Source: Candidatus Kuenenia stuttgartensis
GTDB taxonomy: Bacteria > Planctomycetota > Planctomycetia > Isosphaerales > Isosphaeraceae
NCBI GenBank assembly: GCA_945865635.1
Contig: CAMBEP010000002.1
Span: 103,868-167,867 of the forward strand
Reading direction: 5' to 3'
DNA length: 64,000 nucleotides
Shown: positions 53,638 through 62,784 of the stretch, piece after piece
How the letters are laid out: every line of letters begins with the position of its first letter
Position numbering within the stretch: the stretch's first letter is position 1
Made by a program: the position numbers and the translations under genes
Notes under the pieces: generated by a model
What the model saw: only the letters and a program-made list of their open reading frames with translations
The model's database searches: none
What the model was told of the DNA's origin: nothing

Positions 53638-54663
53638 ATGAGCATGACATATCTGAGCCTGGACATTGGTGGAGCAAATTTGAAGGCCTCAGACTCGACT
53701 GGTCGAGCGGAGTCTGTTGGGTTTGCGATTTATCGTGAACCGGATCGACTGGCCGATGAAATCCGTTCGCTGGCGGGACGCATGGTTACCCCTCAGTGTG
53801 TGCTGGTGACCATGACAGCCGAGCTCTGCGACTGTTTTGAAACTCGCAGGCAAGGGGTGCTCAAAATTATTTCAGACCTTGAAACCATCTATAACCCCGG
53901 AATTCTGAGGATTTGGGGCGTCGATGGTCTGTTCCATTCTACACTTACGATAAAAAACAGGCCTGCATTGGCCGAAGCATCGAACTGGAAGGCTCTTGGC
54001 GACTGCCTGGCGGCCGATTATTTTCAAAATCAAACAGGTTTGGTGATCGATATCGGATCAACCACGACCGACATTCTGGCGGTTGCCCATGGCAAGTTAT
54101 TAAGCGTTTCCACCACGGATATCGATCGCCTTCAATCTTGCGAGCTGGTTTATCTGGGCGTTTCCCGTACTCCTTTATGTGCTGTAGCAGACTCTGTCAA
54201 GTTCCGAACAACGAACACACCACTCATGCGTGAACTCTTTGCAACCACAGGTGATGTCTACTGGACTCTGGGCGAGTTACCGGAATCGCACGAAGACCTT
54301 TCTACGGCCAACGGCCGACCGGCCACCCGGGTTGAGGCCAGGCACCGGCTGGCCCGGATGATTGGTCTTGATTACGAGCGATTTACGGAAAAGGATGCTT
54401 CGTCAATGGCGACCCAAATTGACAGCAAGATTTACAAAACGCTTGAAAAGTCGATCCGAAAAGTGGCCGAAGCCCTGCCGGATGGAGTCGTGAACCAGTT
54501 GATGGTTTCAGGGTCAGGATCGTTTCTTGCAGAGCGGATTGGCTCCAAGATTTTCCCCAGGGCCTCGATGTTCAATCTGGAGACGATCTGGGGCCGCGAC
54601 CAAGCAGATGCAGCCTGTGCTGTGGCTCTAATAAAACTGGCAGATGCAGGGCTGAAACGATGA
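53638..54663 (+). CDS. mfnF: H4MPT-linked C1-transfer protein, MfnF-like (hydantoinase/oxoprolinase fold)
   Basis: A 341-residue protein of the family long annotated as 'H4MPT-linked C1 transfer pathway protein' and assigned in archaea as MfnF, which condenses an aminomethylfuran diphosphate with glutamyl-tyramine to form the furan-ether core of methanofuran. Visible: TYLSLDIGGANLKASDSTG (actin-like phosphate loop), LVTMTAELCDCFETRRQGV, TGLVIDIGSTTTDILAVAHG, RPATRVEARHRLARMIGLDYE and LMVSGSGSFLAERIG. The order and length agree with the family. Its TGA overlaps the ATG of the next gene. Confidence 0.9.
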   Translation: MSMTYLSLDIGGANLKASDSTGRAESVGFAIYREPDRLADEIRSLAGRMVTPQCVLVTMTAELCDCFETRRQGVLKIISDLETIYNPGILRIWGVDGLFHSTLTIKNRPALAEASNWKALGDCLAADYFQNQTGLVIDIGSTTTDILAVAHGKLLSVSTTDIDRLQSCELVYLGVSRTPLCAVADSVKFRTTNTPLMRELFATTGDVYWTLGELPESHEDLSTANGRPATRVEARHRLARMIGLDYERFTEKDASSMATQIDSKIYKTLEKSIRKVAEALPDGVVNQLMVSGSGSFLAERIGSKIFPRASMFNLETIWGRDQADAACAVALIKLADAGLKR

Positions 54664-55310
54664 CTTCAGGCGACGAAGACTGGATTGTGCCGGAACTTGG
54701 CTCGATCTTGGTAGTTAAGCTTGGTGGCAGCCTCTTGTTATGGGAAGGAATGCCGGACCGGCTCAGACGTTTTCTGGAATGGGCCGGCGATCAGGGTGCG
54801 AAAGTGATCGTGATCACAGGAGGGAGCGATCCAGCCAATTTTATCCGTGAGCTGGACAAGTGCCACCAGATGCCCAACCGGAGTTCGCATGACATGGCGG
54901 TTCGTGCAATGGATCTCACGAGCCATTGCCTGGCGGCACTGATGGGTCCCGACCTGGAAGTCGTCGACCATTTTTCGGTGATGAAATCGGTTTGGGAAAC
55001 TGGCCGCACACCAGTGCTTGCGCCGTTCCGTTTTTTAACGGAAGTCGATGCATTGCAAGCCAATGCACTACCAGCCAACTGGCGCGTCACGAGCGATTCG
55101 ATTGCAGCCAGAGTGGCTGAGGTGGTCAAGGCCACAGACTTGGTCCTGTTAAAAAGTCGCGATGTTCCGCCCGGGACTTCGATTCGGGAAGCAGTTCGAC
55201 TCGGGCTTGTGGACCCGATGATGCCTGAAATGGCCACGAAGATTCCGAGAGTCATTACAGTGAATTTTCGCAAGCAGTCGTCGATGGCTCAGGAGCTTAT
55301 CAATTTATGA
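54660..55310 (+). CDS. mfnE: Amino-acid kinase family protein, MfnE-like
   Basis: A 216-residue AAK-fold kinase with LVVKLGGSLLLWEGM (phosphate-binding Gly-rich loop), KVIVITGGSDPANFIRELD, WRVTSDSIAARVAEVVKATDLVLLKS (nucleotide site) and VITVNFRKQ. Archaeal MfnE phosphorylates aminomethylfuran phosphate to the diphosphate used by MfnF; the adjacency here supports the same job in methylofuran synthesis. The ATG at 54660 overlaps the mfnF stop. A further tiny frame overlaps its own stop (ATGA at 55307). Confidence 0.88.
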   Translation: MTSGDEDWIVPELGSILVVKLGGSLLLWEGMPDRLRRFLEWAGDQGAKVIVITGGSDPANFIRELDKCHQMPNRSSHDMAVRAMDLTSHCLAALMGPDLEVVDHFSVMKSVWETGRTPVLAPFRFLTEVDALQANALPANWRVTSDSIAARVAEVVKATDLVLLKSRDVPPGTSIREAVRLGLVDPMMPEMATKIPRVITVNFRKQSSMAQELINL

Positions 55311-55459
55311 TGGCCAATGAGAAACAAAGAGTATACGGCCTCGGAAGGCCTTTCAGGCGGGCCCTTGCCGAGTCGGTTTTGAGCAAATTCACGCCCCGGC
55401 AAATCGGGTGGGTGGTCCGACAAAATTGGCCGAACCAAAACTATGGGCTTTCATGCTAA
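55307..55459 (+). CDS. Possible 50-residue protein coupled to mfnE
   Basis: ATGATG at 55307 overlaps the mfnE stop as ATGA and opens a 50-codon frame ending TAA at 55457-55459. It encodes a basic peptide with GLGRPFRRALAESVLSKF and IGWVVRQNWPNQNYG. AGGAG lies about 12 bases upstream. The position copies the coupling style of neighbouring genes, and the composition is plausible. There is no recognised family, so it may be spurious. The remaining 70 bases before the kinase gene hold nothing I recognise. Confidence 0.3.
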   Translation: MMANEKQRVYGLGRPFRRALAESVLSKFTPRQIGWVVRQNWPNQNYGLSC

Positions 55460-55532
55460 AGCTTGATGCATTAAGATCAACCCAAGTTCGACATATCAAC
55501 CACACTGGTCTGGGACAAGATTCCATACGCTC

Positions 55533-56846
55533 ATGAAAGTCACCCTGGAGGTGGTCGAAGGCCCGCATGCCGGGATGCGATTTGACTTTGACAAACATGA
55601 CAACTTTATTGTAGGACGTTCCTCGCAGGCCCACTTTCATTTGCCTCAGCGTGATAAAACTTTTTCAAGATATCACTTTATGGTGGAATTCAACCCACCG
55701 TTGTGTCGGGTGATCGACATGGCCAGCCGAAACGGGACCTTTCTCAATGGCAAGCCGGTGAGCGTTTCCAAGCTTGAGAATGGCGATGAGATTCGCGGTG
55801 GCGAGACAGTTTTTCGGATTCGGATCGAGACGGATGGCTCGGATGAAATTGGCCAGGTTTCGGGACGATGGGAACGGATCCCACCGGCTCAGAGCGTCGG
55901 CCCGGGGGGCGAGTTGGCCAGCAGTACGAATCGGGATCCGCACGATCGTCCGTCGGGTGTCAATCCTTCTGGCGAATCTGCAATCCACCAGATTGGTGGT
56001 TATGAGGTGCTCTCTGAGCTTGGCAGAGGTGGGATGGGGATTGTTTATAAAGCCCGACACAAAGGCACAGGCCGAATTGATGCCGTAAAGATCATTACAC
56101 CGGCCGTCTCGGGTTCTGAGACGGTTGTCGGCCGATTTTTGAGGGAAGTTGCGATCCTGCGTCGGCTGAAGCATCCAAACATTGTAGAATTCAGGGAGTT
56201 TGGACACGATCAGGGCCGTCTCTATCTGGCCATGGAATATGTCTCCGGAACCAATGTCTCAAGCCTTAGGAAGCGGGCTGGCGGCCGTTTACCGGAACAT
56301 CTGGCAGTTGAAATTGCCTGCCAGACACTGGATGCGATGGCTTATGCCCATGATCATGGCTTCATTCATCGTGATATCAAGCCACGGAACCTGCTTGTCA
56401 CGCGCCGCGAGGATAAAATTTGTGTCAAAGTGGCAGATTTCGGGCTCGCCCGCATGTATCAGGATTCTCCTTTGAGTGGGCTCTCATTCACTGGCGAAAT
56501 TGCCGGCACATCCGGCTACATTCCGCCTGAGCAGGTCACCAATTTCCGCTCAGCCGACCCCGCTGCCGATCAATATGCCATGGGGGCCACCCTTTATCAT
56601 TTGATCAGTGGGAGCAAAATCTACGACTTTCCGCCCAATCTTGCCCGTCAGTTGCTCATGATTCTTCAGGAAGAGCCTGTCCCCATACGTAATCGCCATT
56701 ACGCCGTTCCTGAAGCCCTATCGGCGGCGATCCATAAAGCACTGGCCCGCGAGCCCGCCGATCGGTATTCTGATGTAGCCGCCATGAAAGCCGCTTTGTC
56801 ACCATTTCGGAACCCTCCCGAAACCTCGGGATTGGCTCGACCCTGA
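55533..56846 (+). CDS. FHA-domain serine/threonine protein kinase (soluble)
   Basis: A 437-residue cytoplasmic protein. The N-terminal FHA domain (about 1-95) has all key residues for phosphothreonine binding: FIVGRSSQ (R29), FSRYH (S45, H48) and MASRNGTFLNG (N67). After a Pro/Ser-rich linker, a Hanks kinase follows: LGRGGMGIVYKARH nucleotide loop, AVKII Lys, catalytic HRDIKPRN (279-286, D281), DFGLAR (D302-G304) and TSGYIPPEQ. No transmembrane helix follows, unlike typical PknB-type kinases. It lies in the C1 supercluster between mfnE and fhcB on the same strand, 27 bases upstream of fhcB, so it might regulate the pathway, but this is inference. Confidence 0.93.
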   Translation: MKVTLEVVEGPHAGMRFDFDKHDNFIVGRSSQAHFHLPQRDKTFSRYHFMVEFNPPLCRVIDMASRNGTFLNGKPVSVSKLENGDEIRGGETVFRIRIETDGSDEIGQVSGRWERIPPAQSVGPGGELASSTNRDPHDRPSGVNPSGESAIHQIGGYEVLSELGRGGMGIVYKARHKGTGRIDAVKIITPAVSGSETVVGRFLREVAILRRLKHPNIVEFREFGHDQGRLYLAMEYVSGTNVSSLRKRAGGRLPEHLAVEIACQTLDAMAYAHDHGFIHRDIKPRNLLVTRREDKICVKVADFGLARMYQDSPLSGLSFTGEIAGTSGYIPPEQVTNFRSADPAADQYAMGATLYHLISGSKIYDFPPNLARQLLMILQEEPVPIRNRHYAVPEALSAAIHKALAREPADRYSDVAAMKAALSPFRNPPETSGLARP

Positions 56847-56873
56847 AACAATCGTACCAATCGCCATTGAGCC

Positions 56874-58133
56874 ATGACTTTTACAGATCAAACTCACACC
56901 TCTGAAATCGCTCCTCGCTTGTGTCTTGGCTGTGCTTGCTTTTGCCACGATCTCACCTATACAGCCGAAGGCCAGATTCTCGACTCAAAGGGCTGTAAGC
57001 TGGCTCATCAATGGCAACGGAGCCAAGCCTCGACACCGGTTGGCTCCGAACCGGAGATGGATGAAGCCGTCCGGCGAATCTCCCTGGCAAGGCAATTAAA
57101 ATTTCAAATCGCATTCACTGGCTTGCAGCAGCTTTCACTTGAATCACAAAAGCTGGCACTTTCATTGGCAGAACGGCTTGGCGCCTGGGTCTTTTCGGGG
57201 GATGGCCAAACAAGGGTCGACCCCTGGGCCATGGCGTTTGCCCAAAATGGGGGCTGGTTTGCAAGCTGGACGGAAATCCATCAACGTTCTGATGGGCTGA
57301 TTCAGTGGTTCGCACCACTTTGGAAGACTCATCCGCGATGGCTCGAACGCTTTGGCCCCAGAGCCGGAAAGTCGTCCGTCATGTGCATTGATCAACCGGA
57401 TGATGACACCTCAGGCTCTGGACTATCAAATCATCAGTTGATATCACTCGATCCCGGCCATGCAGCCTGGTTTCTGGCGGATCTTGGAATGGCCCTGAAT
57501 CGCGGAACGACGGATGGTATGGACCACCGGATTCGCCAATTGGTCGAGATCTTTCAGAAAAGCAAGTGGCTGACCTGGCTAAGATCCGAAGATCCGCAGG
57601 GCTTGTTGGACCCGGTCGGTATCGCCGAATCCATCACAACACTGATCAAACAGGCCAACACTGGCAGACGTCGAATGGTCATGGCCGAAGTGCCTCAGGG
57701 CGGCCTTAATCCGGCTGGTTTGAAAGCGGTTCTGTCGTGGCGGACCGGTTTGGCTGCACCGATGTGGTTCTCGCCCGAAGGGCCCGTTTATCGGCCTGGC
57801 GAATTCTCAGCCGACGACGCCAATTTGGTGGTCAGTTTCGGTGATCGCCCCACACTCAAAACAGGCCAGTCCTTTATCTGGTTCAATACGGGCCATTCTG
57901 ACCAAATTCCAATAAACGTCCCAAGCCTGACTCAAATTTCTCTGGCCAGATTGGGAAGCGGGCAAGGCGGAACGATTGTGCGAGCCGATGGAGTCACCCT
58001 ACATGTCGCACCGATGCTGACCGATGGGAGCCAGAAGACTGCGGAAGAATTGCTATCCAGGATTCTCAATTCCTTGGAACTCGAAGCCGCCCAATCGAAA
58101 ATTCCGCCTGAAATCAGGGGGGCCAAGTCATGA
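56874..58133 (+). CDS. fhcB: Formyltransferase/hydrolase complex subunit B (FwdB-like)
   Basis: A 419-residue bacterial homologue of formylmethanofuran dehydrogenase subunit B. The N-terminal CLGCACFCHDLTY (Cys17, 20, 22, 24) and GCKLAHQW (Cys41) resemble the cluster-binding start of FwdB. Later blocks include WVFSGDGQTRVDPWAMAFAQNGG, and a C-terminal VVSFGDRPTLKTGQSFIWFNTG. The bacterial subunit has lost the molybdopterin site and is thought structural within Fhc. The order fhcB-A-D-C is that seen in several bacteria. The TGA overlaps the fhcA start. Confidence 0.9.
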   Translation: MTFTDQTHTSEIAPRLCLGCACFCHDLTYTAEGQILDSKGCKLAHQWQRSQASTPVGSEPEMDEAVRRISLARQLKFQIAFTGLQQLSLESQKLALSLAERLGAWVFSGDGQTRVDPWAMAFAQNGGWFASWTEIHQRSDGLIQWFAPLWKTHPRWLERFGPRAGKSSVMCIDQPDDDTSGSGLSNHQLISLDPGHAAWFLADLGMALNRGTTDGMDHRIRQLVEIFQKSKWLTWLRSEDPQGLLDPVGIAESITTLIKQANTGRRRMVMAEVPQGGLNPAGLKAVLSWRTGLAAPMWFSPEGPVYRPGEFSADDANLVVSFGDRPTLKTGQSFIWFNTGHSDQIPINVPSLTQISLARLGSGQGGTIVRADGVTLHVAPMLTDGSQKTAEELLSRILNSLELEAAQSKIPPEIRGAKS

Positions 58134-59812
58134 GCAGCCTCTTAAAAATCGCTGGTGGACGGGTCATTGACCCCTTGAATGGTGTGGATCGAGAGCCATT
58201 TGATCTTTGGATCAAGGGGGGCCGGGTGATCGAAGCCCCGACCGATCCTGATCTGAGGCCTGACCGTACGATTGATGCCCGCGGTTTTGTCGTCATGCCC
58301 GGTGGAGTAGATATTCACTGCCATGTGGCCGGTGCCAAGGTCGACGCCTCGCGGCTGCTCAGGCCTGAAGAACGCCGGCTGGAATCAGGCAGGGCACGGG
58401 CAGCGCAGCATGATTTTCAAGGCGGCACGCATGGCAGTTGCCCATCGGCCTCAATCACCGGCCAGCTTTATGCCGGAATGGGCTATACCAGTGTGAACGA
58501 TGCCGCCATTGCGCCGGCCGGAGCCTTTTTAGCACATGAAGAACTGGCGGAAACCCCGCTGGTCGACCGCAGTCTGCTCACACTGGCCGGCAATCACCGA
58601 TATCTGCTGGAAGCCTTGGCAAGCGGTGAACATGGTCTTATTGAGCCATTTGTACGATGGCTGGTGCGCCGAACCGGCAGTATGGGAATCAAGGTGGTCA
58701 ACCCCGGCGGAATCGAGTCTTGGAAGCAAGGCAGGGGCCGAATCACCCATCTGGACGACCCCGTACCCGAATTCGGCGTATCGCCAAGACTTATCCTGGA
58801 ATCGCTCTGCAAAGCCGCTCAAGCGATCGGCCTGCCACACGCCATGCACCTGCACAGCCTGAATCTCGGCCTGCCCGGTAATTCGGCCTCAACTCTGGAA
58901 ACCCTCAAGGCTCTATCCGGCTTGCATGTTCATCTGGCGCACGTCCAGTTCCATAGTTATGGCGGCGACCCGAACGATCCCGGTTCGCTCAAGGCTGATG
59001 TCACACAACTGGTGGATTACCTCAATTCAAATCCGAATGTCTCAGTCGATGTCGGTCAGGTCCTGTTCGGGCCGACCACGATCATGACCGCCGATGGAGC
59101 CACAGCTCAATATCTGGCAGGGCTGACCGGGAAAAAGCTTCTGGCCGACCACGTCGAGCTTGAAACCGGCTGCGGCGTGATGCCGATCGAGTATAAGGAC
59201 AAGAATTTGGTCCATGCCGTGCAGTGGGCCACCGGGCTCGAATGGTTTCTTCGTGTGGATAACCCCTGGCAAGTGGCTCTAAGTACGGATCATCCTAACG
59301 GAGCCGCCTTCACAGCCTATCCGGAATTGATGGCCCTGCTGGCCGATTCCAATTATCGCAACGAATGCCTGGCTCTGCTTCCTGAGGCCGTCAGGGAACG
59401 CTCCTGCCTGCGTGAGCTTACAAGAAACTATTCCCTCAGTGAGCTGGCCATTATCACCCGTGCCGCCCCCGCCCAAATGCTGGGCCTGAGCCACAAGGGA
59501 CACCTGGGCGTGGGTGCCGATGGCGATGTGACGATTTATCAGCCCTCAAACGACTTCCGGAAGATGTTTGCGATGCCTCGGTGGGTCGTGAAATCGGGTC
59601 TTGTGATCGTAGACGACACAGAGATTCGCAACCTGGCCGTCGGTGTCACACACCGCTGCAATGTTCAGGAACTCGAAAAAGAAGCCCTTGAACCGATCCG
59701 TCGCTGGTGGGACGAAAATGCCACTACCGACTGGAGATCTGCCGATATTGGTTCCCCTATGCGAGATCGTCTCAAGCCTGTGAATCTGCGCGGACAGGGA
59801 GGCGAAAAATGA
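58130..59812 (+). CDS. fhcA: Formyltransferase/hydrolase complex subunit A (FwdA-like amidohydrolase)
   Basis: A 560-residue zinc amidohydrolase that hydrolyses formyl-methylofuran to formate. Metal-binding motifs: VDIHCHVAG (H63, H65), GLPHAMHLHSLNLGLPGN, LHVHLAHVQFHSYGGD and LSTDHPNGAAF (catalytic Asp). The frame starts SSLLKIAGGRVIDPLNG, the urease-alpha/FwdA N-terminal beta region, and ends in a typical FwdA domain. Overlaps of four bases with fhcB and with fhcD indicate one translationally coupled operon. Confidence 0.96.
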   Translation: MSSLLKIAGGRVIDPLNGVDREPFDLWIKGGRVIEAPTDPDLRPDRTIDARGFVVMPGGVDIHCHVAGAKVDASRLLRPEERRLESGRARAAQHDFQGGTHGSCPSASITGQLYAGMGYTSVNDAAIAPAGAFLAHEELAETPLVDRSLLTLAGNHRYLLEALASGEHGLIEPFVRWLVRRTGSMGIKVVNPGGIESWKQGRGRITHLDDPVPEFGVSPRLILESLCKAAQAIGLPHAMHLHSLNLGLPGNSASTLETLKALSGLHVHLAHVQFHSYGGDPNDPGSLKADVTQLVDYLNSNPNVSVDVGQVLFGPTTIMTADGATAQYLAGLTGKKLLADHVELETGCGVMPIEYKDKNLVHAVQWATGLEWFLRVDNPWQVALSTDHPNGAAFTAYPELMALLADSNYRNECLALLPEAVRERSCLRELTRNYSLSELAIITRAAPAQMLGLSHKGHLGVGADGDVTIYQPSNDFRKMFAMPRWVVKSGLVIVDDTEIRNLAVGVTHRCNVQELEKEALEPIRRWWDENATTDWRSADIGSPMRDRLKPVNLRGQGGEK

Positions 59813-60741
59813 ACGAAGCCTCCCCTAAGCCCGTCCTCAGGATCGGACATGTCGAGATCGACGACACCTTCGCCGAAGCCTTTCCCATGACAGCCACCCG
59901 TCTGATCATCACAGCCATCTCGGAAAAATGGGCTCTCACCGCGGCCACAGTGCTCACAGGCTATGCAACCAGCGTGATCGCCTGCGATGCAGAGGCTGGC
60001 ATCGAACGCATTCTGTCACCCGACCAGACACCCGACGGCCGGCCAGGCATTTGCGTGCTCCTATTCGCATTCAACCGCGAAGCCCTTGAGAAGGCGGTTG
60101 TCAAGCGGGTTGGCCAGTGCATCATGACATGCCCCACCACAGCCTGTTACAATGGCTTGGCCGATCGCTCAAAACCGATCCGGGTGGGTGGCAGGCTGCG
60201 CCGGTTCGGTGATGGTTTTCAAATCTCGAAAGTCATTGGCAATCAAAGGTTCTGGCGCATACCGGTTATGGATGGCGAATTTGTTTGCGAAGATGAATTT
60301 GGAACCACAAAAGCGGTCGGCGGTGGAAACATTCTGATTCTCGGCAATTCACAGTGGAAAACCCTTGAAGCCGCCGAGATGGGTGTGGTTGCGGCCTCTA
60401 AGTTTCCAGGTGTGATTACACCTTTCCCCGGGGGAGTGGTTCGGTCCGGCTCCAAAGTCGGATCAAAATACAAAGGCCAGATTGCAAGCACGAATCATGC
60501 CTATGCGCCCACATTGAAAGGGATCGTCAAAACCGCACTGCCACCAATGGCCCATTGTTGTTATGAAATCGTGATTGATGGGCTTGATCTGGAGACCGTC
60601 ACCGCCTCTACAAAAGCCGCACTTTATGCCGCCGCTGGCGCCGACGGAGTGGTTGCGGTTTCAGCCGGCAATTACGGTGGGAAATTGGGCCCTTACCACA
60701 TCCATTTGAAGGACCTGCTCGATCCGGAAGGGAGTTCCTGA
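59809..60741 (+). CDS. fhcD: Formylmethanofuran:H4MPT formyltransferase (Ftr/FhcD)
   Basis: Transfers the formyl group between H4MPT (N5) and methylofuran. The 310-residue protein has IDDTFAEAFPMTATRLIITA at the N-terminus, MTCPTTACYNGL, FVCEDEFGTTKAVGGGNILILG in the middle, AAEMGVVAASKFPGVITPFPGG and YAAAGADGVVAVSAGNYGGKLG at the end, all conserved in Ftr. The ATG at 59809 is fixed by the four-base overlap with fhcA; the frame continues further upstream inside fhcA but is not coding there. The next gene starts three bases after the stop. Confidence 0.96.
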   Translation: MNEASPKPVLRIGHVEIDDTFAEAFPMTATRLIITAISEKWALTAATVLTGYATSVIACDAEAGIERILSPDQTPDGRPGICVLLFAFNREALEKAVVKRVGQCIMTCPTTACYNGLADRSKPIRVGGRLRRFGDGFQISKVIGNQRFWRIPVMDGEFVCEDEFGTTKAVGGGNILILGNSQWKTLEAAEMGVVAASKFPGVITPFPGGVVRSGSKVGSKYKGQIASTNHAYAPTLKGIVKTALPPMAHCCYEIVIDGLDLETVTASTKAALYAAAGADGVVAVSAGNYGGKLGPYHIHLKDLLDPEGSS

Positions 60742-60744
60742 AAA

Positions 60745-61578
60745 ATGTCATGGCGAATGACCACCCTGAATCACGCAATTGCACCTGGCCAGGTCGAAGC
60801 CCGAGGCCTGATTCAGTCACTCTCTAAGGCCCAATCTGCTTTGGATGCTGCCAAAATACAAATCTGGGCCGGGCTCATAAAATTGCAACTGGGCGACCTT
60901 GCAATAGTTTCTGAGACCGATGGCCCATCAGATCATATTGAGCTGGAAGGCGATTTCTCTCGCTGGAATGGCCTCGGTTTTGGCATGGAGCATGGCAATT
61001 TGATTGTCCATGGCGACACTGGCGCCCGAACTGGCGGCGAACTTTCTGGTGGATGCATAGAAATTCATGGCCATTGCGGCCCGTGGGCGGGTGTATCTGC
61101 CAGAGGCGGCCGCATGAAAATTCATGAAAACACAGGCGACTGGCTCGGGGCAAACTGGCCTGGCGAACCCAAAGGCATGACAGGCGGAGAAATCATTGTT
61201 AAAGGCCAAGCGGGCCAACATGCCGGCTCGCGCATGCGGCGGGGTGTCATTGCAATTGGCGGCAATGCAGGCGCAGGCTTGGCATTGTCCATGATTGCAG
61301 GCTCCATACTTGTGGCTGGCAGCACTGAGGGGGCTGTCGGGTCGGGAATGAAACGCGGCACGATCCTTTTAAAAGCTTCAGGAAAGCTGGATCAAAACTT
61401 ATCCTCTGGATTCAAATCATCAGGCGAATTTCGGCCCCTGACCTTAAACATGCAGCTCAGGTATCTTCAAGCCATCGGCTGGCATAAGTCCGACGAATTA
61501 TTGAATTTAAACCAGTGCGAACGATTCTCAGGCGACCTTCTTGCTCTGGGCCTTGGAGAGGTTCTGGTCCTGCACTGA
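60745..61578 (+). CDS. fhcC: Formyltransferase/hydrolase complex subunit C (FwdC/GXGXG)
   Basis: A 277-residue right-handed beta-helix of the GltB C-terminal/FwdC type, seen in repeats such as GNLIVHGDTGARTGGELSGG, GRMKIHENTGDWLGANWPG and GEIIVKGQAGQHAGSRMRRG with the regular 'G..G' rungs. It is the structural partner of FhcA/FhcD in the Fhc complex, holding the beta-helix scaffold next to the hydrolase. Completes the fhcB-A-D-C set. A 200-base spacer follows before mch. Confidence 0.95.
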   Translation: MSWRMTTLNHAIAPGQVEARGLIQSLSKAQSALDAAKIQIWAGLIKLQLGDLAIVSETDGPSDHIELEGDFSRWNGLGFGMEHGNLIVHGDTGARTGGELSGGCIEIHGHCGPWAGVSARGGRMKIHENTGDWLGANWPGEPKGMTGGEIIVKGQAGQHAGSRMRRGVIAIGGNAGAGLALSMIAGSILVAGSTEGAVGSGMKRGTILLKASGKLDQNLSSGFKSSGEFRPLTLNMQLRYLQAIGWHKSDELLNLNQCERFSGDLLALGLGEVLVLH

Positions 61579-61781
61579 CCGGACCACCAGCCTTGATTTC
61601 TGAACCGAAATGCCTTCGCAAAATCGATTCATGAAATCACATTTTTGCACTTTGAATCATTTCGATGAGTCTTCGATAGTCATGAATGCCTGCCCTTTTT
61701 TGATCGCATTCAGCGACATTTTCTGATAAATTACAGTCCTTGAGAATATCGACAGTCCTATTGGAATCAGGCCCTATCACC

Positions 61782-62771
61782 ATGTCCAATGCCGCCCGAC
61801 TCACAAGCCCGTTAATTGCTCCTGAGTGCCTAAACGATCGTGCCGCACGCCTGGTGGACCAACTCGCCCGAAATGCGGCCGTTTCACGTGTGCTGATAGA
61901 AACTCTGCCGGGTGGCGGCACTTGGATTGACTGCGGCATCCAAACACCTGGAGGTCTTGCAGCAGGTCTGGCCATGGCCCGAATCTGCATGGCTGACCTG
62001 GCCGAAATCTCGATCGCTTCCAGCCACATTCCAGGCCTTGATCGCCCAGCCGTTCAGGTCACCACCGATCACCCTGTGCTTGCCTGTATGGCCAGCCAAT
62101 ATGCGGGCTGGGCACTAAGCGAAGGCAAGTTTTTTGCGATGGGCAGTGGCCCCATGCGTGCCTCTGCTGGCAAGGAAGAACTCTTGAAATGCCTTGGATA
62201 TTCGGAGAAACCAGCCAGGGTGGTGGGCGTTCTGGAGTGCCGAAAATTGCCGCCGGAAGGGGTTGTTCAAAAAATCGCCTCGGATTGTGAAATTGCACCC
62301 GAAGCCCTGACACTGGTCGCCGCACCGACTGCAAGCCTGGCGGGCGGCCTGCAAGTGGTGGCCCGAAGCGTGGAAACGGCCATCCACAAGCTGGTGGAAC
62401 TGGGATTTGACCTTTCGCGTCTTGTGTGCGCGCAAGGCTGGTCACCGATCCCTCCCGTGGCCAAGGACGACATGGCTGCCATCGGCCGCACCAATGACTC
62501 CATCCTTTACGGAGCCACAGTCGTTTTACAGGTCACAGGCGATGATGAATCGCTTCTCGAAATCGGTCCAAAAATTCCATCCTGTGCGTCTCACGATTTC
62601 GGCGAGCCATTTGGAGCCATTTTCAAGCGATACAACTACGATTTCTACAAGGTCGACCCAAGCCTTTTTGCGCCATCACGAATGATTCTCGAAAATCTGT
62701 CAACCGGCCGATCCCATGAATTTGGCCAAAACCGGCCTGACCTTCTTAAGATCTCGTTTGGCCTGACCTGA
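61782..62771 (+). CDS. mch: Methenyl-H4MPT cyclohydrolase
   Basis: Interconverts methenyl-H4MPT and formyl-H4MPT. About 329 residues with family blocks ETLPGGGTWIDCGIQTPGGLAAG, ACMASQYAGWALSEGKFFAMGSGPMRA (with the substrate-binding GSGP), ASDCEIAPEALTLVAAPTASLAGG-like central region and GRTNDSILYGATVVLQVTGDDE with FGEPFGAIFKRYNYDFYKVDPSLFAP at the C-terminus. The ATG at 61782 gives the normal N-terminus; the frame is open from a TTG at 61740. Together with Fhc it forms the formate-generating branch. The next gene follows after 13 bases. Confidence 0.96.
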   Translation: MSNAARLTSPLIAPECLNDRAARLVDQLARNAAVSRVLIETLPGGGTWIDCGIQTPGGLAAGLAMARICMADLAEISIASSHIPGLDRPAVQVTTDHPVLACMASQYAGWALSEGKFFAMGSGPMRASAGKEELLKCLGYSEKPARVVGVLECRKLPPEGVVQKIASDCEIAPEALTLVAAPTASLAGGLQVVARSVETAIHKLVELGFDLSRLVCAQGWSPIPPVAKDDMAAIGRTNDSILYGATVVLQVTGDDESLLEIGPKIPSCASHDFGEPFGAIFKRYNYDFYKVDPSLFAPSRMILENLSTGRSHEFGQNRPDLLKISFGLT

Positions 62772-62784
62772 TAAAACCATTCCC

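Noticed and set aside
56874..58133. FhcB as a second selenoprotein or active formate dehydrogenase
   Set aside because: The archaeal FwdB can carry Sec, but here no in-frame TGA is present and bacterial FhcB lacks the molybdopterin site.
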